This document shows positions 9,517 through 17,782 of a DNA stretch of 64,000 nt, piece after piece. Below the pieces are notes generated by a model. It had not been told where the DNA came from and did no database searches. It saw nothing but the letters and a program-made list of their open reading frames with translations. Each line of letters begins with the position of its first letter. Within the stretch, counting starts at the first letter, position 1. The DNA is taken from NCBI RefSeq assembly GCF_016917355.1, contig NZ_CP070304.1, positions 1,860,001 through 1,924,000 on the forward strand, written 5' to 3'. Origin of the DNA: Glaciimonas sp. PAMC28666 (GTDB lineage Bacteria > Pseudomonadota > Gammaproteobacteria > Burkholderiales > Burkholderiaceae_D). The position numbers and the translations under genes were made by a program.

Positions 9517-9551
9517 ATCATCCTCGTCGACACGCTGTCAACGAGGATGAT
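9517..9551 (-). terminator. Hairpin between Bax-inhibitor and zinc-ribbon genes
   Basis: An 11-bp perfect inverted repeat (atcatcctcgt / acgaggatgat) is extended by one mismatch and a further 4 bp, closing on a 3-base loop. It lies 70 bp after the Bax-inhibitor stop. No U-tract follows on the minus strand, so it could equally be an mRNA-stabilising or processing hairpin. Confidence 0.5.
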
Positions 9552-9593
9552 AGTAATGGCACCGCCGACAACTGCGGCCAGCTGGTGCCGGGC

Positions 9594-9628
9594 GCTCTTT
9601 ACTCTTTATTCTTTATTCTTTACTCTTT
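9594..9628. repeat. Heptanucleotide tandem repeat at the end of the Bax-inhibitor gene
   Basis: Five 7-bp units (gctcttt, actcttt, attcttt, attcttt, actcttt) run without gaps across the stop codon of the minus-strand gene ending at 9620. Read on the gene's strand, the stop TAA falls in the unit nearest the coding sequence, so changes in copy number would alter only the trailer. Confidence 0.8.
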
Positions 9629-10318
9629 ATTCGCAAATCCTAATAACTGCAGCAAGCTGGTAAAAAGATTAAAAATCGATACAAACAAACTTACCGTCGC
9701 CATCACGTAATTGGTTTCACCGCCTCGTACGATATTGTTCGTTTCGTAAAGAATCATCCCAGACATCAGCAACACGAAGACGGCAGATACGGTCAGCGAT
9801 AACGCCGGAATCTGGAGAAAAATCCCTGCCAGCGCAGCCACGAAAGCTACTAATATCCCCACCGTCAACATGCCCCGCATGAACGACAGATCACGTTTGG
9901 TAACTAATGCGTAAGCCGACATGCCCAGGAAAATCGCTGCAGTCCCACCCAATGCCATCATCACCGTCATGGTGCCGTTTGGCATCTTCAGGTAATGGCT
10001 GATGATCGGGCCCAGCGTGTAGCCCATAAAACCGGTTAGGGCGAATACCAGCCCCACGCCCAGACCACGATCCCGATTCTTGGTCACCAAATATAGCAGT
10101 CCGAAGTAACCGGCCATCGTGATCAGAATGCCAGGCCCCGGCAAGCGCAGTGCTGCTGTGACGCCGGCAGTGACGGCACTAAAGGCAAGACAGAGTGATA
10201 ACAATAGATAGGTGTTGCGCAAAACCCGGCGCGCAGCACCATCCATGACGGTTGTGGTGGGATATCGCGCCGGGTTACTGCGCAGCGTGCTATAGCGGCT
10301 ATTCAAGTGGTTATTCAT
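9620..10318 (-). CDS. Bax inhibitor-1/YccA family integral membrane protein
   Basis: 232-residue protein. After a polar N-terminus of about 30 residues it has seven hydrophobic segments typical of the BI-1/YccA/YbhL family (VLRNTYLLLSLCLAFSAVTA; MAGYFGLLYLV; GLVFALTGFMGYTLGP; ALGGTAAIFLGMSAYALVTKRD; a C-terminal YETNNIVRGGETNYV with helices after it). The family modulates calcium leak or FtsH-linked proteolysis in bacteria; the specific role here is unknown. It starts 28 bp after the end of the hibernation-factor gene, so the two are probably co-transcribed. The last codons overlap a 7-bp tandem repeat. Confidence 0.9.
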   Translation of the reverse strand: MNNHLNSRYSTLRSNPARYPTTTVMDGAARRVLRNTYLLLSLCLAFSAVTAGVTAALRLPGPGILITMAGYFGLLYLVTKNRDRGLGVGLVFALTGFMGYTLGPIISHYLKMPNGTMTVMMALGGTAAIFLGMSAYALVTKRDLSFMRGMLTVGILVAFVAALAGIFLQIPALSLTVSAVFVLLMSGMILYETNNIVRGGETNYVMATVSLFVSIFNLFTSLLQLLGFANKE

Positions 10319-10346
10319 ACGTGTTTCTTTCTTAAAATAAGTGACA

Positions 10347-10757
10347 TTAAATGAGCGTCGGCTCCGTGGGCTTTTTCATGGGTAACGTCATATCGATGAT
10401 CGACATGGCCGCCTCCGAAGCAACGATTGCACCGTATTTCTTGTGATGGATCGCTTTCGCCCGCGATAGCAAACGATCCACTACCAGTGCTGCGCGCTGC
10501 GCGGCCTGATCGACCATGGCCGCGATGTCGCTGCCTTTTTCGGTGACCACAACCGCTGGCAAACCCGGCATCGTCAAATGAATCTGGCAATGTTTGTCGA
10601 TGCCGCCTTTAGGACCGTTTTGATCTGTTATGCGGACTTTCAATGTCTGGATGCTGTAATGCGCACGGTCGAGCGTCAGGCATAATCGACGAATGACATA
10701 CTCACGCAATCTGCGGCTTAGCTTTACCCCTTTTGCAACGATGGTCGGTTTCATCAT
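10347..10757 (-). CDS. Ribosome hibernation promoting factor / sigma-54 modulation protein family
   Basis: 136-residue protein starting MMKPTIVAKGVKLSRRLREYV; it shows the HPF/RaiA fold pattern of basic N-terminal helix, a VRITDQNGPKGGIDKHCQI beta strand region and a Lys/Arg-rich second helix (RAALVVDRLLSRAKAIHHKK). It would bind the 30S subunit in stationary phase or stress. It is longer than the short HPF (about 95 residues) but lacks the dimerisation domain of long HPF; the extra C-terminal 25 residues are nondescript. It is divergent from the LysR gene at 10852 and upstream of the BI-1 gene. Confidence 0.82.
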   Translation of the reverse strand: MMKPTIVAKGVKLSRRLREYVIRRLCLTLDRAHYSIQTLKVRITDQNGPKGGIDKHCQIHLTMPGLPAVVVTEKGSDIAAMVDQAAQRAALVVDRLLSRAKAIHHKKYGAIVASEAAMSIIDMTLPMKKPTEPTLI

Positions 10758-10851
10758 GACTCCTATTCGTTTTCGGAAAAATCATCATAACGTTGCCCCA
10801 TTCATTTAAAAAGCGAAGATAATCGAACAATTACTTCGGAAAAACAGAACT

Positions 10852-11772
10852 ATGAAATCACCTGTATTGAATTTTCGACATCTCCATTATTTCTGGGTCG
10901 TCGCCAAAGAAGGCAGTGTGACGCGGGCGGCAGAGCGTCTAGGGGTCGCGGTCCAAACCATCAGCATGCAACTGGCGCTACTGGAGCAATCAATCGGCAA
11001 AGCGCTCCTGGCCCCACAAGGGCGACGGCTGGTATTGACTGAGGCGGGACGACTGGCGCTGGGCTATGCCGATCAGATTTTTCTGTTAGGCGAACAGATG
11101 CAGGAGGCGCTCGCCAATACCAGCAACGACCGCATGTTGCGGCTATCCGTTGGCATTTCGGACTCGCTGCCAAAGTTAATCGCATCGCGCTTACTGGAAG
11201 CGGCATTGCGGCTACCCGAGCGCGTCAAGCTGGTCTGTTATGAAGATAAGTTCGAATCTTTGCTGGGCGACCTTACTGTACACAAACTAGATGTTGTGCT
11301 AACCGACCGTCCTGCCCCTTCCGGCACCACGTTGCGGGTATTTAGCCATCTACTGGGTGAAAGCGACATCGCGTTATTCGGGACCCCAGAACTGGCGCAG
11401 CGCTATCGCGACAACTTTCCTGACAGCCTGAATGGCGCGCCTCTACTCCTGCCGACGCGTAACAATCTGATCCGCGGCCGAATTGACCATTGGTTCGAGA
11501 CCCGCAGTCTGCGCCCGGATGTCGTCGGCGAGTTTGACGACAATGCGTTACTGAATACATTTGGCCGCAGCGGCCTGGGATTGTTTCCGGCACCGTCCGC
11601 ACTTGCAGCAGATGTACATGAACAGTTTGGGGCAGAACAAATCGGCAAGCTGGATCAGGTTCACGAGCAGTTTTACGCCGTATCCAATGAACGCAAGATC
11701 AAACACCCGGCCATTGAAGCCATCCTTTCGGCCATCCACGGGAGAGTATTTACGCCGACGAAACGGAAATGA
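10852..11772 (+). CDS. nhaR: LysR-family regulator, NhaR-like
   Basis: 306-residue LysR regulator with an N-terminal winged helix (NFRHLHYFWVVAKEGSVTRA, TISMQLALLEQSIGKALL). The start FRHLHYFWVVAKEG is the hallmark of NhaR, the Na+/H+-responsive activator of nhaA. The rest is a LysR effector-binding domain (LSVGISDSLPKLIASRLLEAALRL; DVVLTDRPAPSG). No nhaA antiporter is in the window, so the target is unknown. It lies divergent to the hibernation-factor gene and convergent with proV, next to an osmoprotectant transporter, which fits a salt-stress theme. Confidence 0.82.
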   Translation: MKSPVLNFRHLHYFWVVAKEGSVTRAAERLGVAVQTISMQLALLEQSIGKALLAPQGRRLVLTEAGRLALGYADQIFLLGEQMQEALANTSNDRMLRLSVGISDSLPKLIASRLLEAALRLPERVKLVCYEDKFESLLGDLTVHKLDVVLTDRPAPSGTTLRVFSHLLGESDIALFGTPELAQRYRDNFPDSLNGAPLLLPTRNNLIRGRIDHWFETRSLRPDVVGEFDDNALLNTFGRSGLGLFPAPSALAADVHEQFGAEQIGKLDQVHEQFYAVSNERKIKHPAIEAILSAIHGRVFTPTKRK

Positions 11773-11819
11773 ATAGGCATTTTCATAGAAATCAGAGGAC
11801 CTGCTCCAACAATCCGGCG

Positions 11820-12632
11820 TTAACCTGTTGCCCGTTTTTCCACAAACCGGCGCACGTAATCATCTGCCGGGTGCTGCAAAATATCGGCTGGCGTGCCTTC
11901 CTGCACCAGCTTTCCATCGCGTAAAATCGCAATGCGGTTGCCAATCCTTAGGGCTTCGTCGAGATCATGGGTGATGAACACAATTGTCTTTCGCAATGTC
12001 GCCTGCAAGGCCAGCAATTGTTCCTGCATTTCACTGCGAATTAACGGATCGAGGGCACTGAACGCCTCGTCCATCAGCACTATATCGGTATTCATTGCCA
12101 ATGCACGCGCCAGGCCGACACGCTGACGCATACCGCCTGAGAGTGCGTCGGGGTAATTATTTTCATAACCAGCCAACCCCACCCGCTCAATCCAGTCACG
12201 CGCGATCACCATACTTGTCGCGCGATGATCGCCTCGCACCAATAATCCATACGCCGTATTCTCCAGCACGGTCTGATGCGGCAGCAGACCGAAATTCTGG
12301 AACACCATGCTAATCCGGCGACGCCGCAATTCACGCAGTCCCACGGCATCCAGCGTCAGGATATTTTTTCCATCGATAAATATTTCACCCGCAGTGGGAT
12401 CGATCAGCCGATTGAAATGGCGGACCAAGGTAGATTTTCCAGAGCCGGACAATCCCATGATGACAAAAATTTGTCCCGCTGCGATCTGCAACGTGACATG
12501 GTCGAGACCGACATTGCAATTGGATTCCTGCAAAATGTCACTTTTTGACTTTCCTTCGCGCAGTTGCTTAAGGGCCTCCTGCTCGCGCGGTCCGAAGATT
12601 TTCACAATCTGACGTGCTTCGATTTTGATCAT
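11820..12632 (-). CDS. proV: Glycine betaine/proline-type ABC transporter, ATP-binding subunit
   Basis: 270-residue ATPase of the ProV/OpuAA family. Walker A GLSGSGKST, the Q-loop in FQNFGLLPH, signature LSGGMRQR, Walker B IVLMDEAFSALDP and H-loop ITHDLDEAL are all present. The N-terminal segment KIFGPREQEALKQLREGKSK is diagnostic of ProV. The C-terminal CBS domains of classic ProV are absent; the protein ends soon after DYVRRFVEKR, so gating by ionic strength through CBS modules is not expected. It overlaps the upstream proW by 4 bp. It powers uptake of betaine-like osmoprotectants. Confidence 0.92.
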   Translation of the reverse strand: MIKIEARQIVKIFGPREQEALKQLREGKSKSDILQESNCNVGLDHVTLQIAAGQIFVIMGLSGSGKSTLVRHFNRLIDPTAGEIFIDGKNILTLDAVGLRELRRRRISMVFQNFGLLPHQTVLENTAYGLLVRGDHRATSMVIARDWIERVGLAGYENNYPDALSGGMRQRVGLARALAMNTDIVLMDEAFSALDPLIRSEMQEQLLALQATLRKTIVFITHDLDEALRIGNRIAILRDGKLVQEGTPADILQHPADDYVRRFVEKRATG

Positions 12633-13510
12633 TTAAGCGTTTGCTCTTTGGTCTGCGGTTGCTTGAGCGCGATGCGCTGGCGGCGGGTCAAACCATAACC
12701 CTGGCTGATACGATCAATCACGATAGCGAGAATCACAATCGCAATTCCCGCTTGCAAACCGGTGCCGGTATCCAGTGTCTGAATGCCTTGCAAAACGTCC
12801 TCGCCCAGCCCACGCGCACCGATCATGGAGGCAATTACCACCATCCCCAGCGCCATCATGGTACTTTGATTGATGCCTGCCATGATGCTGGGTCGCGCCA
12901 ACGGCAATTGCACACCGATCAACAATTGCCACTTGCTAGTCCCGAATGACCAGGCAGCTTCGGTCAGGTCAACATCGACTTGGCGGATACCAAGATCGGT
13001 CAATCGGATGAGTGGCGGCAACGCATACACTACCGTCGCAAAAATAGCAGGAACTTTACCCAATCCAAATAGCATCAGAACCGGAATCAGATACACAAAA
13101 GTCGGCAGGGTCTGCATCACGTCCAGCACCGGCAACAACAATTTACGCAGCCAGGTACTGCGGGACATCAGTATACCAAGTGGAATGCCCAGCAACAACG
13201 TTATCGCAGTCGACACCAGCATTAGCGCCAAGGTCTGCATCAATTTATCCCATAGGCCAAACGCACCAATCAGATACAGCAGCGCGACCAGCAACAAGCC
13301 GACCACCAAACGTTGCGTCGCGTGCCAGGCTAACAAACCGATTGCGACAAGAATCAGCCACGGCGGCGCGGCGCGCAAAGCGGTCTCCAACGGCACCAGC
13401 ACCCACGTCAGTACCGCATCGCTGATCGCATGAAAACTATTGCCGTAATGGGTCACCAGCCACTCAACGCCGCTGTTAATGGCTTGTTTTAAGGAGAGCG
13501 AGAAAAACAT
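12629..13510 (-). CDS. proW: Glycine betaine/proline-type ABC transporter, permease
   Basis: 293-residue inner-membrane permease with multiple helices and the binding-protein-dependent transport motif: EAAWSFGTSKWQLLIGVQLPLARPSIMAGINQ. The end GLTRRQR is typical of the family. It begins one base after the proX stop and overlaps proV (ATGA), so the three form one operon. It forms the translocation channel for the quaternary ammonium substrate delivered by ProX. Confidence 0.92.
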   Translation of the reverse strand: MFFSLSLKQAINSGVEWLVTHYGNSFHAISDAVLTWVLVPLETALRAAPPWLILVAIGLLAWHATQRLVVGLLLVALLYLIGAFGLWDKLMQTLALMLVSTAITLLLGIPLGILMSRSTWLRKLLLPVLDVMQTLPTFVYLIPVLMLFGLGKVPAIFATVVYALPPLIRLTDLGIRQVDVDLTEAAWSFGTSKWQLLIGVQLPLARPSIMAGINQSTMMALGMVVIASMIGARGLGEDVLQGIQTLDTGTGLQAGIAIVILAIVIDRISQGYGLTRRQRIALKQPQTKEQTLK

Positions 13511-13511
13511 G

Positions 13512-14600
13512 TTACTTCACGCTCGCGCTGATCTTGGTCGCGATATCCGCAGGCATCCACTTTTTCCAGATCTCGGGATGCTGTTGCAGAAAACTGTGCG
13601 CAACCTGCTGGGCCGTTAATTTTTGATCGGCCATTTCGGCGAGCGACTTGTTCAGCACGTCCAGTGGAATGTTAAATTTTGACAAAAAATTACTCAGCAC
13701 CGGATCTGCGTTTTTAAAGATAGTAGAAACTCCCACCTGAATCACCGCCTCGGGCGCTGCCGAACCGCAGGGATTCGGATTGTCTTTATTGGCCAGGGTT
13801 TTGAAGCACGCGTCGTTGAATGCCGGTTCCTGCAGCTTAATGAATTTGAACTTCCCCATGAGCGCAGTGGGCGCCCAGTAATAAAACAGCAGCGGTTTGC
13901 CGCGTTGATAATCCGAGGTAATTGCCGCATCGAGTGCTGGCCCTGTGCCAGGACGGAAGTTGACGTAGCTATCGGTCAGCTTGTAGGCCTTCAATTTTTG
14001 GGTATTCACACCTTCGCAGGTCCAACCGGTCGGACAGTTTAAAAAGCGTCCTTTGGAAGGCTCTTCGATATCCTTGAACAACGTTTTATAGGTCGGCAAG
14101 TCGGCAACCGATTTCAGCGCAGGGGCCATCGGTTTAATGCCCCGGCTGGCGTCTCCCTTGATCACATATTCCGGCACGTACCAGCCCTCGCTGGCACCGA
14201 CGATGACTTTGCCGAGAGGGGTCACGCTGCCAGCCTTCGCCGCCGTATTCCACGCATCACTCCGTCCAACCCACTCCTCAGCCAGCACCTGAATGTCATT
14301 CTTTGACAGCGCTACTTCCATTGCCACCGTGTTGCCAGGGATGCTTTCCGTCTTACAGTTGTAGCCTTTTTCCATGACTGATCGCATGACTTCAGTCAAC
14401 ACCGAACCGCTCTCCCAGTTGAGACCGGCGAATTTGACAGTCTTGCCGCTCGAGCACCAGGAAGACGCTGTTATAGGTGAGCCGGCAGCTGGCGCAACTG
14501 AGGCTGCGGCCAGCACCCCATGGGCAACAAGCCCGCATCCCAGCGTAAACGTCGTCTGCGCAAAAAAGTAACGAAGTTTCCGCTTTGAGTGAATGGTCAT
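13512..14600 (-). CDS. proX: Glycine betaine/proline-type ABC transporter, periplasmic binding protein
   Basis: 362-residue secreted protein with an N-terminal signal peptide (about 32 residues, ending near GVLAAASVA). It belongs to the ProX/OpuAC class: VKFAGLNWESGSVLTEV, EWVGRSDAW, GWYVPEYV, LLFYYWAPTALMGKFKF. Trp and Tyr residues that form the aromatic cage for quaternary ammonium are plentiful in these segments, though I cannot assign them exactly. It is the first gene of proX-proW-proV. Choline or carnitine are alternative substrates. Confidence 0.9.
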   Translation of the reverse strand: MTIHSKRKLRYFFAQTTFTLGCGLVAHGVLAAASVAPAAGSPITASSWCSSGKTVKFAGLNWESGSVLTEVMRSVMEKGYNCKTESIPGNTVAMEVALSKNDIQVLAEEWVGRSDAWNTAAKAGSVTPLGKVIVGASEGWYVPEYVIKGDASRGIKPMAPALKSVADLPTYKTLFKDIEEPSKGRFLNCPTGWTCEGVNTQKLKAYKLTDSYVNFRPGTGPALDAAITSDYQRGKPLLFYYWAPTALMGKFKFIKLQEPAFNDACFKTLANKDNPNPCGSAAPEAVIQVGVSTIFKNADPVLSNFLSKFNIPLDVLNKSLAEMADQKLTAQQVAHSFLQQHPEIWKKWMPADIATKISASVK

Positions 14601-14713
14601 TTTTATCGTTGCCCTTATGATGGAATAGTGAAGCGTAGCAGCAGAATCAGTACGCCATATTAATACACTCCAGATACGCTTTCGCGCAGCGCGCGCGCCC
14701 CCGGCGACAGTTG

Positions 14714-15541
14714 CTATGCTATTCGCGGATAGTTCAGTGCGACCGCAAATTCCTCCATAGCGGTGATGGCTTGATAGTCTTCTACCCTGGTGCGCGCCAG
14801 ACCAACTAGTCGCAACGGCGCGACGATTTGATCATTTTTACACACTGCCTCTAATGCCTCCATTACCATTGCCGACTGTGCCTGATTAAGCTGCAATGAT
14901 GCAATAAAAGGCAATCCGGGCGCGGCCAGGCTCTCTTGCAATACCCGCAGCCCAGTAATTTTTTCGGGAAAATAATGCGCGATATGGGCAAACGTCACGC
15001 AATCAATTGCCGCCAGATCGGCTTCGCTCCTTTGCAGCATCGCCAAACTCTCAAGATGCGAACCCGATAACCGTACCTTATCAAAAAATTGGCCTGCGCG
15101 CGCAAACGGCGCGACCGTATGACGCAATGCATTCATGCCGCTATGTGATGTTGACTGATTGACCGCACCGCTACACCCACGGAAATCAGCTAATGCACGA
15201 AGTGGTTTATCGGGATTGCGATGTCCGTACGCTTCGTTGGTGACGATCAGGCTGCGATAATAAAATCCGTGACATCCCGCCACGTTATACACCGGCGTCC
15301 CCAGAAGTCGCACGCGCCCCCGCAAAGAGGTGGTTAGAGGGTAGCCGCAGGCTTGGCTAAACAACAGGTCTGAGCGCAGCCAGAATCTCTCCAGATCGTC
15401 GATCTGGTGCACGATTTCAATCTCTTCCCGCCAACCACGTGCCTGCAGCGCCGCGATGACGGCAATCAGGAAACGCTCATAATCGGCGGCGAGAGTCGCG
15501 CCGATGTTATACATCGGCAGTGCAACTTTCCAAGTCTGCAT
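14714..15541 (-). CDS. PhnD-like phosphate/phosphonate-type binding-protein fold, no signal peptide
   Basis: 275-residue protein of the PhnD/SsuA/transferrin-like superfamily: segments ADLAAIDCVTFAHIAH, SGSHLESLAMLQRSEADL and ALADFRGCSGAVNQSTSHSG match the family's ligand-loop regions. It begins MQTWKVALPMYNIG with no recognisable signal peptide, and no permease or ATPase gene is next to it. It may be a cytoplasmic or sensor-type relative instead of a transporter component. It is followed after 113 bp by the proXWV operon on the same strand. Function is undetermined. Confidence 0.72.
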   Translation of the reverse strand: MQTWKVALPMYNIGATLAADYERFLIAVIAALQARGWREEIEIVHQIDDLERFWLRSDLLFSQACGYPLTTSLRGRVRLLGTPVYNVAGCHGFYYRSLIVTNEAYGHRNPDKPLRALADFRGCSGAVNQSTSHSGMNALRHTVAPFARAGQFFDKVRLSGSHLESLAMLQRSEADLAAIDCVTFAHIAHYFPEKITGLRVLQESLAAPGLPFIASLQLNQAQSAMVMEALEAVCKNDQIVAPLRLVGLARTRVEDYQAITAMEEFAVALNYPRIA

Positions 15542-15673
15542 TTTTTGATGGTTGTTTGACGAATGGGCCTATTTTAGAGCGTCTTCGAGCAGACCGTTTG
15601 AGATTACTGGAAGCGGTACCTTACGCGCAACATCGGACGAAAACGGTCGAGGGCAAGGCAGTCGATGCTGCCG

Positions 15674-16633
15674 TTATAGCACGTAGCGCACGGCGGCAAT
15701 CGGATGAAGGGGAGCATCAATTGGATTAAACCCATGATCGCGGATCAGACCGCCATATCCATGGAGATTAAAACCGCCACAGCGCTTTAGATAGTCTGTC
15801 CGATCGTCCTGATACACGCGCGCAATCAGATACCATGGCAAGCGCGGCAAATCGTGGTGTACCAGATGGTAATTGTTGTTCAAAAATAAGATGCGCATCG
15901 GCAAGCCAGTTTCATTGATCACGATCCGATGCTTGCAATCGGGGGCCGCCCTATGTTCAAAATAAGAACGGACCATCGCCAACGACATGGCAGGATAGGC
16001 AATAAATAATAGGTAGTACCACCAGGAAATTCCGAAGAAATGCTGCATCCCCGCCAGCATGCCAGCCAACAATCCCCCATGCGTCAGCCCCATCCGAACA
16101 TAGCGAAAATCGCCGCATGAAACTTGTTGAAATGCGACTTTCCATGTGTCGAGAATAGCCATTGATGGTCCAACCAGCATCCGCCCCCAAAAGGTCTTGC
16201 GCCAACGATACAGGGTCCGCATGTGGCGACCACTCGCCTGCCACACAGCCGCGTCGACATAATGGGTTTCCGGGTCAAGCCCTGGCAGGGTCAGGTCGGC
16301 GTCGTTGTGATGGCGTAGATGACTCTCCCGATAGAGGGTATATGGGTACCAGACTGCCAGCGGAGCGTACGCCAACATTTTATTTAACCAAATATAACGC
16401 GTGGGATGCCCGTGCATAATTTCATGCTGCAAGGACATAAACCAGACGCAAAAGCCGATCAGCAATAGCGTTGTCGGTAATAACGTCAGATTGAAGCGAA
16501 ACCATAAGGTGAGCGACCAACCTCCATAAATACCAATCACCAGCAGCCAGGTCGGCCACTCCGTGCGCGCCATCCAGGTCGCCAGATAGGTAGCGATTCG
16601 TCGCTGTTGGCTGTCGCCCAGATATTCCGCCAT
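15674..16633 (-). CDS. Membrane fatty acid desaturase-type protein
   Basis: 319-residue membrane protein with the three histidine boxes of the di-iron desaturase/hydroxylase superfamily: HEIMHGH near residues 70-76, HLRHH at about 105-109, and HLVHHDLPR in the C-terminal third. Four or so hydrophobic stretches surround them. It likely modifies acyl chains or a similar lipid in the membrane; cold-adaptive desaturation would fit but is inference. Divergent from the bacteriocin locus, with a long AT-rich intergenic region shared by both promoters. Confidence 0.87.
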   Translation of the reverse strand: MAEYLGDSQQRRIATYLATWMARTEWPTWLLVIGIYGGWSLTLWFRFNLTLLPTTLLLIGFCVWFMSLQHEIMHGHPTRYIWLNKMLAYAPLAVWYPYTLYRESHLRHHNDADLTLPGLDPETHYVDAAVWQASGRHMRTLYRWRKTFWGRMLVGPSMAILDTWKVAFQQVSCGDFRYVRMGLTHGGLLAGMLAGMQHFFGISWWYYLLFIAYPAMSLAMVRSYFEHRAAPDCKHRIVINETGLPMRILFLNNNYHLVHHDLPRLPWYLIARVYQDDRTDYLKRCGGFNLHGYGGLIRDHGFNPIDAPLHPIAAVRYVL

Positions 16634-17034
16634 ATCGCTTCTTCACCTCATTATCGGCTTACCCCTACCTTCAGTAAGGAGCGAACATCAGAACGCTCAG
16701 CGCGTGATGGCTATGCAGCACCGCGCAACGGGAACACCAGATTTGAGGAGACAAAACGAATTAAATAAATTATTCATATGCTAAATTCGCATATAAAAAA
16801 ATACATCCGGCTGTTTTTTTGTTCAGCAGACCGGTATTACTCTCTTTTAAGTTGCATGGTCGTCCACATTCATTCATTTGCCATTTCTTAGCTGAGGCAA
16901 CATAACCACATTCGTCTTTTTTAAAAATAAAACCCCCGGATTAATCTCGCTTTGCTACCGACAAATCTTTCTTTTTTTATGACATTTCCGGTCTATCCAT
17001 AGAACATTCTAAATTTTTAAAAGTCGTCGGAGGA
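16634..17034. promoter_or_regulatory. AT-rich divergent control region between desaturase and bacteriocin locus
   Basis: About 400 bp without a convincing gene and clearly more AT-rich than the flanks from 16750 onward. It contains short symmetric elements (atatgc-N7-gcatat near 16777-16796) and long T tracts. The promoters for the desaturase (leftward) and the bacteriocin genes (rightward) must lie here; no specific operator is assigned. Confidence 0.4.
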
Positions 17035-17151
17035 ATGACTTTAACGGACGTCATTTCGTATATATTCGCATCTCGCAAATCAGGCGCATACATATATTTT
17101 TCCATTTATATGGATCGCCTTTATTTTTTTAATTATAGGAAATACGAATAA
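17035..17151 (+). CDS. Possible 38-residue leader peptide upstream of the bacteriocin genes
   Basis: An ATG at 17035 follows directly on a GGAGGA box and opens a 38-codon frame rich in Tyr and Phe (for example GAYIYFSIYMDRLYFFNYRK). Its TAA stop overlaps the ATG of the first bacteriocin peptide as TAATG, the layout of translational coupling. Against it: the Shine-Dalgarno is only about one base from the ATG, the region is AT-rich, and I recognise no homologue. It could be a leader ORF, a small partner or immunity peptide, or chance. Confidence 0.3.
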   Translation: MTLTDVISYIFASRKSGAYIYFSIYMDRLYFFNYRKYE

Positions 17152-17339
17152 TGACTTCAGCAAAAAACACCATGATGACAATTGACTTGCAAGACCTGAA
17201 CGCCGTTCAAGGCGGTTCTTGGGTGGGTGCGGCGGTAGGTGGCTTTATTGGCGCTGGCGCAGGTGGCCTCGCTCTAAATCCGGCAGCGGTAATTTTTGGT
17301 GCCATGGTTGGCGCAGCTATCGGCTCACAAATTTCTTGA
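17151..17339 (+). CDS. Double-glycine leader bacteriocin/microcin precursor peptide 1
   Basis: 62-residue precursor. The leader MMTIDLQDLNAVQGG ends in the GG site cut by C39 peptidases. The mature part would be 40 residues starting SWVGAAVGGFIGAG, almost entirely Gly/Ala/Ile/Val with GxxxG-type spacing (VGAAIGSQIS at the end), the pattern of pore-forming class IIb bacteriocins. It is a close paralogue of the peptide at 17538, sharing the leader and the SW start of the core. An exporter with a C39 domain follows at once. The ATG at 17151 has a GGA box ten bases upstream. Confidence 0.85.
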   Translation: MTSAKNTMMTIDLQDLNAVQGGSWVGAAVGGFIGAGAGGLALNPAAVIFGAMVGAAIGSQIS

Positions 17340-17355
17340 AGTAAAACTTTAATAT

Positions 17356-17373
17356 CGAACGGCTAGCCGTTCG
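17356..17373. other. 18-bp perfect palindrome after the first bacteriocin gene
   Basis: cgaacggctagccgttcg is fully self-complementary and lies 17 bases after the peptide-1 stop. It could form a GC-rich hairpin or be a protein-binding site. No U-tract follows, so a terminator role is not clear. Confidence 0.45.
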
Positions 17374-17457
17374 GAACGGGAATACCTTACGAAAGAAAGC
17401 CATATTCGGATGCGCAGGATATTCATTGCGCATTCAAATTTTTTAAGGACTTCCCAT

Positions 17458-17495
17458 CTTCTCTCTGCTGCATTATTCGAAGGCACAGAGAGAAG
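17458..17495 (+). terminator. Hairpin between the two bacteriocin genes
   Basis: cttctctctg and cagagagaag form a perfect 10-bp stem around an 18-base loop, followed within ten bases by T-rich sequence (attttt, then tttttt) before the Shine-Dalgarno of peptide 2. It may act as a leaky terminator or attenuator setting the ratio of the two peptides. Confidence 0.45.
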
Positions 17496-17537
17496 CGCTA
17501 CATTTTTAAATTCATTTTTTACGTACAGGAACACATT

Positions 17538-17726
17538 ATGACCGCATTACATAACCCAATGATGACTATTGACTTACAAGACTTGAACGATGTCCAAGGC
17601 GGTTCGTGGACGGGTGCTTTGATCGGCGCTGGTGTTGGCGCTGGCATGCTTGGCGTCTCCGGTCATCCGGTCCTGGCTGGAATTGGTGCCGTCATCGGCG
17701 CTGTTGTCGGCTCACAAGTTAGTTAA
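17538..17726 (+). CDS. Double-glycine leader bacteriocin/microcin precursor peptide 2
   Basis: 62-residue precursor with leader MMTIDLQDLNDVQGG and a 40-residue core beginning SWTGALIGAGVGAGM. The core is Gly-rich and hydrophobic with repeated GxxxG-like spacing and ends VGSQVS, matching GSQIS in peptide 1. Conservation of leader and core ends with divergence in the middle suggests either a two-peptide bacteriocin or two separate toxins sharing one exporter. AGGA lies about ten bases before the ATG. Neither peptide has Cys, so no disulfide or lanthionine is expected. Confidence 0.85.
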   Translation: MTALHNPMMTIDLQDLNDVQGGSWTGALIGAGVGAGMLGVSGHPVLAGIGAVIGAVVGSQVS

Positions 17727-17747
17727 TTCAGGTCGCGTTTCGTGCTC

Positions 17748-17782
17748 CTCGCCGTTCGCGGCGAGAGCTGTCCATGAGGACA
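17748..17782 (+). terminator. Paired hairpins after the bacteriocin genes
   Basis: ctcgccg-ttcg-cggcgag (17748-17765) is a perfect 7-bp stem with a stable UUCG tetraloop, followed at once by a smaller stem tgtcc-N4-ggaca (17769-17782). They lie between peptide 2 and the exporter gene. They could stabilise the abundant peptide mRNA or attenuate transcription into the export genes; no U-tract directly follows. Confidence 0.5.

Noticed and set aside
9606-9660. Possible rho-independent terminator in the T-rich stretch after the Bax-inhibitor gene
   Set aside because: The T-rich appearance is due to the heptamer repeat; no stem precedes it on the transcribed strand.
12870-13433. 187-codon frame antisense to proW
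   Set aside because: ProW is clearly coding on the other strand with its permease motif; the antisense product is Asn/Arg/Thr-rich and unrecognisable.
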